Shown here piece by piece: positions 6,318 through 8,990 of a stretch of 8,990 nt of DNA (position 1 is its first letter; each line of letters opens with the position of its first letter). The translations under genes and the position numbers were made by a program. The stretch comes from Aquificota bacterium (GTDB lineage: Bacteria; Aquificota; Aquificia; Aquificales; Hydrogenothermaceae). The DNA is taken from positions 1 through 8,990 of the forward strand of contig JAADEU010000020.1 of the NCBI GenBank assembly GCA_013153235.1. The letters run 5' to 3'. The notes beneath the pieces are model-generated. The model had not been told where the DNA came from. It saw only the letters and a program-made list of their open reading frames with translations, and searched no databases.

Positions 6318-6665
6318 TTATTCTCCGCTACCGGCGGTTTCAGCGGCTTCTTCTTTCTTTTCTTCTTCTTTCTTTGGTGGTTTGATTTTGAAGTTGAGGA
6401 ATCTTATAACATCCTCATCAAGCCTAAGGTTGTACTCCAGCTTACCTGGAAGTTCAGAGTTTTCTGTTTTGAAGTTCAGGATGAAGTAGTAACCGGTGTT
6501 GAACTTCTGGATTGGGTAAGCAAGTTCCCTTCTTCCCCACTTGTCCAGGTTGTAGATTTCTCCCCCGTTTGATGTAATCAGGTTCTGAATCTGCTCCAGT
6601 TTTGAAGCCATCTCCTCTTCTGTCATTGTAGGCTTCAAAACAAATACAAGCTCGTAATGACGCAA
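6318..6665 (-). CDS. rpsF: 30S ribosomal protein bS6, TTG start
   Basis: bS6 binds cooperatively with bS18 to the 30S platform. The 115-residue protein opens with MRHYELVFVLKP, exactly the family N-terminus, which fixes the start at TTG 6663-6665. Key motifs are DKWGRRELAYPIQK (41-54), GYYFILNF (58-65) and EYNLRLDEDVIRF (77-89). The tail (97-115) is a Lys/Glu run ending in small residues, typical of S6 and not structured. AAGGAGGT stands 7 nt before the TTG. A 68-nt leader separates it from pth and contains a hairpin and an arm complementary to the SD, so translation may be regulated. Confidence 0.96.
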   Translation of the reverse strand: MRHYELVFVLKPTMTEEEMASKLEQIQNLITSNGGEIYNLDKWGRRELAYPIQKFNTGYYFILNFKTENSELPGKLEYNLRLDEDVIRFLNFKIKPPKKEEEKKEEAAETAGSGE

Positions 6666-6670
6666 TGCTC

Positions 6671-6683
6671 TTACCTCCTTGTG
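6671..6683 (-). promoter_or_regulatory. Strong SD block deciding the rpsF TTG start
   Basis: The minus strand reads CACAAGGAGGTAA, then 5 nt (GAGCA), then TTG. It is identical in sequence and spacing to the rpsR block at 5868-5880. The CAAGGA part (6676-6681) can pair with TCCTTG at 6724-6729 upstream. Confidence 0.85.
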
Positions 6684-6729
6684 GTTGATTTTTATAATCA
6701 GCCTCCGGTCATAATGCCGGAAGCAAGGA
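6676..6729 (-). promoter_or_regulatory. Candidate structured rpsF leader (possible S6:S18 autoregulation)
   Basis: In the minus-strand RNA, GCUUCCGG (6717-6724) pairs with CCGGAGGC (6701-6708) around an 8-nt loop. The U-G pair in this stem works only in the minus-strand RNA; on the plus strand the same position is a C-A mismatch. A second small hairpin, UGAUU with AAUCA, follows. UCCUUG (6724-6729) is fully complementary to CAAGGA (6676-6681), which contains part of the rpsF SD, so a closed form could hide the SD. G6724 is shared by both stems, so only one outer pair forms at a time. Known S6:S18 leaders present a CCG in a bulge. Two CCG triplets occur here, but both are paired in this drawing, so the match is not shown. 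Confidence 0.45.
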
Positions 6730-6733
6730 TTCC

Positions 6734-7303
6734 CTATACTATTTTCTGGTTGCAGGAATTCATAGATTTATCAATACCATATTTTAACACATCCAGTATG
6801 CAACGGGCAGCTGTCTGCACAACCTTTTCAACCAGTATTTCCTCATCTTTGCTGAAAGGGGACAGAACATAATCAACAACCTGTTCCTTCCTCTCAGGCC
6901 TGCCAATTCCTATTTTCAGTCTTGGAAATTCTTCTGTTTTCAGGTTTTCTATTATGGATTTCATCCCCCTGTGCCCACCGCTTGAACCTTTTTTCCTCAG
7001 TCTTATGGTTCCAAGGGGCAGGTCCAGGTCGTCGTAAACCACCAGTATTTCATCTGGCTTCAGTCTGTAATCCTCAAGGAGATTCTTTACGGCTATTCCG
7101 CTGTTATTCATGTAGGTCTGTGGCTTCACAATCAGAACATCGTGGTCGTGGCATTCATATATGTGGGAGAAACATTTTTCTTTGTACTTTTTGTTACATT
7201 TAAGTAAAAAAGCCACAGCATCGGCTACCATGAAACCGATGTTGTGGCGTGTTTTTTCGTACTGTTTTCCGGGATTCCCCAGACCAATAATGGCTTTAAT
7301 CAT
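6734..7303 (-). CDS. pth: Peptidyl-tRNA hydrolase
   Basis: Pth cleaves the ester bond of peptidyl-tRNAs that drop off ribosomes and so recycles tRNA. At 189 residues it is the standard length. Family motifs are GLGNPGKQYEKTRHNIGF (7-24) with N10 and catalytic H20, PQTYMNNSG (61-69) with N66, YDDLDLPLG (90-98) with D91, and SSGGHRGMKSI (107-117). At the position of E. coli Asn114 there is Arg112, a substitution I believe occurs in other Pth proteins. The rest of the active site is intact. ATG 7303 lies 5 nt after the rplY stop with no clear SD, so it is probably translated by coupling. The rplY-pth pair downstream of prs is conserved in distant bacteria. Confidence 0.96.
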   Translation of the reverse strand: MIKAIIGLGNPGKQYEKTRHNIGFMVADAVAFLLKCNKKYKEKCFSHIYECHDHDVLIVKPQTYMNNSGIAVKNLLEDYRLKPDEILVVYDDLDLPLGTIRLRKKGSSGGHRGMKSIIENLKTEEFPRLKIGIGRPERKEQVVDYVLSPFSKDEEILVEKVVQTAARCILDVLKYGIDKSMNSCNQKIV

Positions 7304-7308
7304 TTATT

Positions 7309-7908
7309 TTATGCTGTTTCTGTGGTTTCTTTCGCTTCTTCCTCTACAACCTCTTCCACTTCAGGTTCAAGTACAACAGCAACAACCTCATCAGGAGGGG
7401 TCATTATCTTAACACCTTCTGGAGGGGTGATGTCCCTGACGTGGAGAACGTCTCCCACATCCAGATTTGATACATCAACAATAATCTTCTCTGGTATTTT
7501 TCTTGGTACTGTTCTTACAACAATTGTGTGGAGTGGTTTTTCCAGAATTCCACCAACTTCCAGTCCTTTTGGTTTTCCAACAAGCTCAACAGGAACCTCA
7601 ACGTCAAGCTCAACACCAAATGTTACCTCGTACAGGTCAACATGGATTGGCTGGTCCCCAAGGTAGTTGTACTGGATATCCTTGAGAACGCATACTTTTG
7701 GTTCTTCTTCACCTTCGATTTTAAGGTCAATCAGGAACATTCCAGATGGTCTATCTGCAAGGTCCTTCCAGTATATATAAGCGTGGGCATTTTCATGACC
7801 TTTACCGTAGATTTCAACTGGAATATATCCTTTTCTTCTGTATTCCTTTACTTCACTTTTCTTTCCAGGTGTCCTTGGAATCGCTTTCCATTCGATTCTC
7901 TGAATCAT
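7309..7908 (-). CDS. rplY: 50S ribosomal protein bL25, long form with CTC/TL5 domain
   Basis: bL25 binds 5S rRNA in the large subunit. This 199-residue version has two domains: the 5S-binding L25 domain (about 1-94, with KEYRRKGYIPVEIYG at 21-35 and GDQPIHVDLYEV at 84-95) and the TL5/CTC beta domain (about 98-182, with VPVELVGKPKG at 105-115, VPRKIPEKIIVDVSNL at 134-149 and DVLHVRDI at 153-160). An acidic tail rich in Glu and Val (181-199) ends it. The frame extends upstream to a TTG at 7932, but that extension contains AAGGAGGT (at 7919-7926) and overlaps the prs stop. ATG 7906-7908 is therefore the start, 10 nt from the SD. It follows prs by 16 nt and precedes pth by 5 nt. Confidence 0.95.
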   Translation of the reverse strand: MIQRIEWKAIPRTPGKKSEVKEYRRKGYIPVEIYGKGHENAHAYIYWKDLADRPSGMFLIDLKIEGEEEPKVCVLKDIQYNYLGDQPIHVDLYEVTFGVELDVEVPVELVGKPKGLEVGGILEKPLHTIVVRTVPRKIPEKIIVDVSNLDVGDVLHVRDITPPEGVKIMTPPDEVVAVVLEPEVEEVVEEEAKETTETA

Positions 7909-7924
7909 TTCTTTATTTACCTCC

Positions 7925-8860
7925 TTATACAAACAGTGAACTTACTGAGCTTTCTATGTTTATTCTTTTTATGGCCTCACCAACCAGTTCGGAGATGGAC
8001 AGAACGGTCAGTCTGTCAAATTCCTTACCGTTTGTGGGGATGGTGTCTGTTACGATTACCTCTTCTATCTCTGAGTTTGTCAGTCTGTCTATTGCAGGTC
8101 CCGAGAATACAGGATGGGTACATGCTGCAATAACAGAGCTTGCGCCTTTTTCCTTCAGCATATTTGCAGCGGCAACGATTGTTCCTGCGGTATCGATAAT
8201 GTCATCTATGATAATGGCATTTTTGCCTTCAATGTCCCCGATAACGTCAAGTGTTTCGACCACATTTGGAGCCGGTCTTTTTTTGTAGATGATTGCCAGA
8301 CTTGCACCAAGTCTGTTCGCCAGCATCCTCGCCCTTTCAACACCACCTGCATCAGGTGAAACAACCACCATATTTGGAAGGTTCTTCTTTTTCAGGTAGT
8401 CCAGTATTACCGGAAGTGCATACAGATTATCAACAGGACAGTCAAAAAATCCCTGTATCTGTGCAGAGTGGAGGTCTACGGTGAGGACCCTGTCGGCCCC
8501 AGCTTTCTGTATAAGGTCAGCAAGGAGTCTTGCAGAAATTGGAACCCTTGGCCTGTCTTTTCTGTCCTGTCTGGCATATGCAAAATACGGTATTACCGCG
8601 GTTATTCTGTGGGTTGAAGACCTTTTCAGGGCATCAAGGATAAGGAGGAGTTCCATAATATGGTCATTTACAGGAGAAGTCAGGGATTGAATCACAAATA
8701 CGTCTGCTCCCCTGACATTTTCTTTTATCTGAACCCTTATTTCTCCGTCTGAGAATCTTGTAACCAGAGTGTCAACAAGGGAGGTATGCAGATACTCAGC
8801 CACCTTCTGAGCAAACTCAATATTTGCGTTTCCGCTGATGAGTTTTAAATGTTTACTCAA
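7925..8860 (-). CDS. prs: Ribose-phosphate pyrophosphokinase (PRPP synthetase), TTG start
   Basis: Prs makes PRPP from ribose 5-phosphate and ATP in the cytoplasm, feeding purine, pyrimidine, NAD, histidine and tryptophan synthesis. Its 311 residues are close to E. coli Prs (315). Seen in order are the N-terminal KLISGNANIEFAQKVAEYL, TRFSDGEIRVQI (34-45), the catalytic loop PYFAYARQDRKDRP (91-104), the metal-binding VDLHSAQIQGFFD (128-140), PDAGGVERA (169-177), and the PRPP-binding IIIDDIIDTAGT (216-227). The start is TTG 8858-8860 with GGAGGT 6 nt upstream; the next Met lies far inside the conserved fold. It is 43 nt downstream of tRNA-Gln with no terminator between, so the tRNA and prs may share a transcript. 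Confidence 0.97.
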   Translation of the reverse strand: MSKHLKLISGNANIEFAQKVAEYLHTSLVDTLVTRFSDGEIRVQIKENVRGADVFVIQSLTSPVNDHIMELLLILDALKRSSTHRITAVIPYFAYARQDRKDRPRVPISARLLADLIQKAGADRVLTVDLHSAQIQGFFDCPVDNLYALPVILDYLKKKNLPNMVVVSPDAGGVERARMLANRLGASLAIIYKKRPAPNVVETLDVIGDIEGKNAIIIDDIIDTAGTIVAAANMLKEKGASSVIAACTHPVFSGPAIDRLTNSEIEEVIVTDTIPTNGKEFDRLTVLSISELVGEAIKRINIESSVSSLFV

Positions 8861-8903
8861 AAAAATACCTCCAGTTTTTATATGGTGGATTCTGGTTTAT
8901 TAA

Positions 8904-8979
8904 TGGCTGGGGAGGCAGGACTCGAACCTGCGACACCCGGTTCCAAAGACCGGTGTTCTGCCAACTGAACTACTCCCCA
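8904..8979 (-). tRNA. tRNA-Gln (anticodon UUG)
   Basis: The 76-nt cloverleaf on the minus strand is complete. The acceptor stem is TGGGGAG with CTCCCCA, and the D arm is GTTC with GAAC around AGTTGGCA. The anticodon stem CCGGT/ACCGG holds the loop CTTTGGA, which gives anticodon TTG for CAA (and CAG by wobble). The T arm is GCAGG/CCTGC with TTCGAGT. The weak first pair U1-A72 and discriminator G73 are identity features of Gln tRNAs. The 3' CCA is encoded (8904-8906). About 11 bases upstream remain in the window, AT-rich (TTAAATAG on the minus strand), too few to judge a promoter. tRNA-Gln in front of prs-rplY-pth is also found in Proteobacteria. Confidence 0.97.
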
Positions 8980-8990
8980 GCACTATTTAA

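Noticed and set aside
6776..6803. Possible internal promoter for rpsF inside pth (TTGCAT, 16 nt, TATGGT on the minus strand)
   Set aside because: It has only 3 of 6 and 4 of 6 consensus matches in AT-rich coding sequence. Chance is likely, so it was not listed as a feature.
6968..6970. Arg112 in Pth where E. coli has Asn114, as a sign of an inactive enzyme
   Set aside because: N10, H20, N66 and D91 are intact, and to my knowledge GGHRG variants exist in other Pth proteins, so loss of function is not supported.
7909..7932. Longer rplY start at TTG 7932
   Set aside because: The extension contains the SD itself (AAGGAGGT), overlaps the prs stop and adds residues unlike bL25. ATG 7908 gives the family N-terminus.
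1834..8288. Long plus-strand open frames, for example 1834-2403, 3146-3844, 5171-5839 and 7746-8288
   Set aside because: All lie antisense to well-recognised genes, lack SD sequences, and their translations are Ser/Phe/Leu-rich mirror sequence with no recognisable family.
8861..8903. TATAAA between tRNA-Gln and prs as a prs promoter
   Set aside because: There is no -35 box at a suitable distance, and initiation would fall on or just before the SD.
1..8990. Mobile element, CRISPR array, toxin-antitoxin or defence genes
   Set aside because: No transposase, integrase, regular direct repeats or terminal inverted repeats were seen. Every long frame is a housekeeping or envelope gene and gaps are short.

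Overview
This window is a compact, almost fully coding piece of a bacterial chromosome made of housekeeping genes. The source looks like a Gram-negative thermophile. It encodes a DUF481 outer-membrane protein, an MlaE-type lipid-transport permease and a lipoprotein-like protein, and its proteins are rich in Lys and Glu. The joined order tRNA-Gln-prs-rplY-pth-rpsF-ssb-rpsR-rplI-dnaB, with spoVG downstream, fits Aquificota best, perhaps a Hydrogenothermaceae member such as Persephonella. That placement is inference from gene content and protein style, not from a search.

Layout. Positions 1-1200 on the plus strand hold the 3' part of a DUF481 beta-barrel gene, followed at once by a complete mscS-family mechanosensitive channel gene. 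Everything from 1235 to the right end is on the minus strand and is transcribed right to left: tRNA-Gln(UUG), prs, rplY, pth, rpsF, ssb, rpsR, rplI, a terminator, then dnaB, an mlaE-family permease gene, a small PepSY-like secreted or lipoprotein gene, pfkA and spoVG. The two strands converge at 1201-1234, where a hairpin probably ends mscS transcription. No gap reaches 300 bases; the longest is 109 bases (5038-5146), holding the rplI terminator and a weak dnaB promoter candidate.

The minus-strand genes form two likely transcription units. The first (tRNA-Gln to rplI) covers PRPP synthesis, ribosomal proteins bL25, bS6, bS18 and bL9, peptidyl-tRNA recycling and SSB. The second (dnaB to spoVG) is packed with junctions of 0, 13, 0 and 1 nt, and links the replicative helicase to an envelope permease, a small exported protein, phosphofructokinase and an RNA-binding regulator.

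Start codons need care. prs, rpsF and rpsR start with TTG behind strong Shine-Dalgarno (SD) sequences. rplY starts at an internal ATG (7908), because the longer frame runs through its own SD.

I found no mobile element, CRISPR array, defence island or other clearly undescribed system. The most interesting signals are a folded leader before rpsF whose distal arm is complementary to the rpsF SD, an identical initiation block shared by rpsF and rpsR, an unusual set of active-site residues in PfkA, and the mixed-function dnaB-spoVG gene string.
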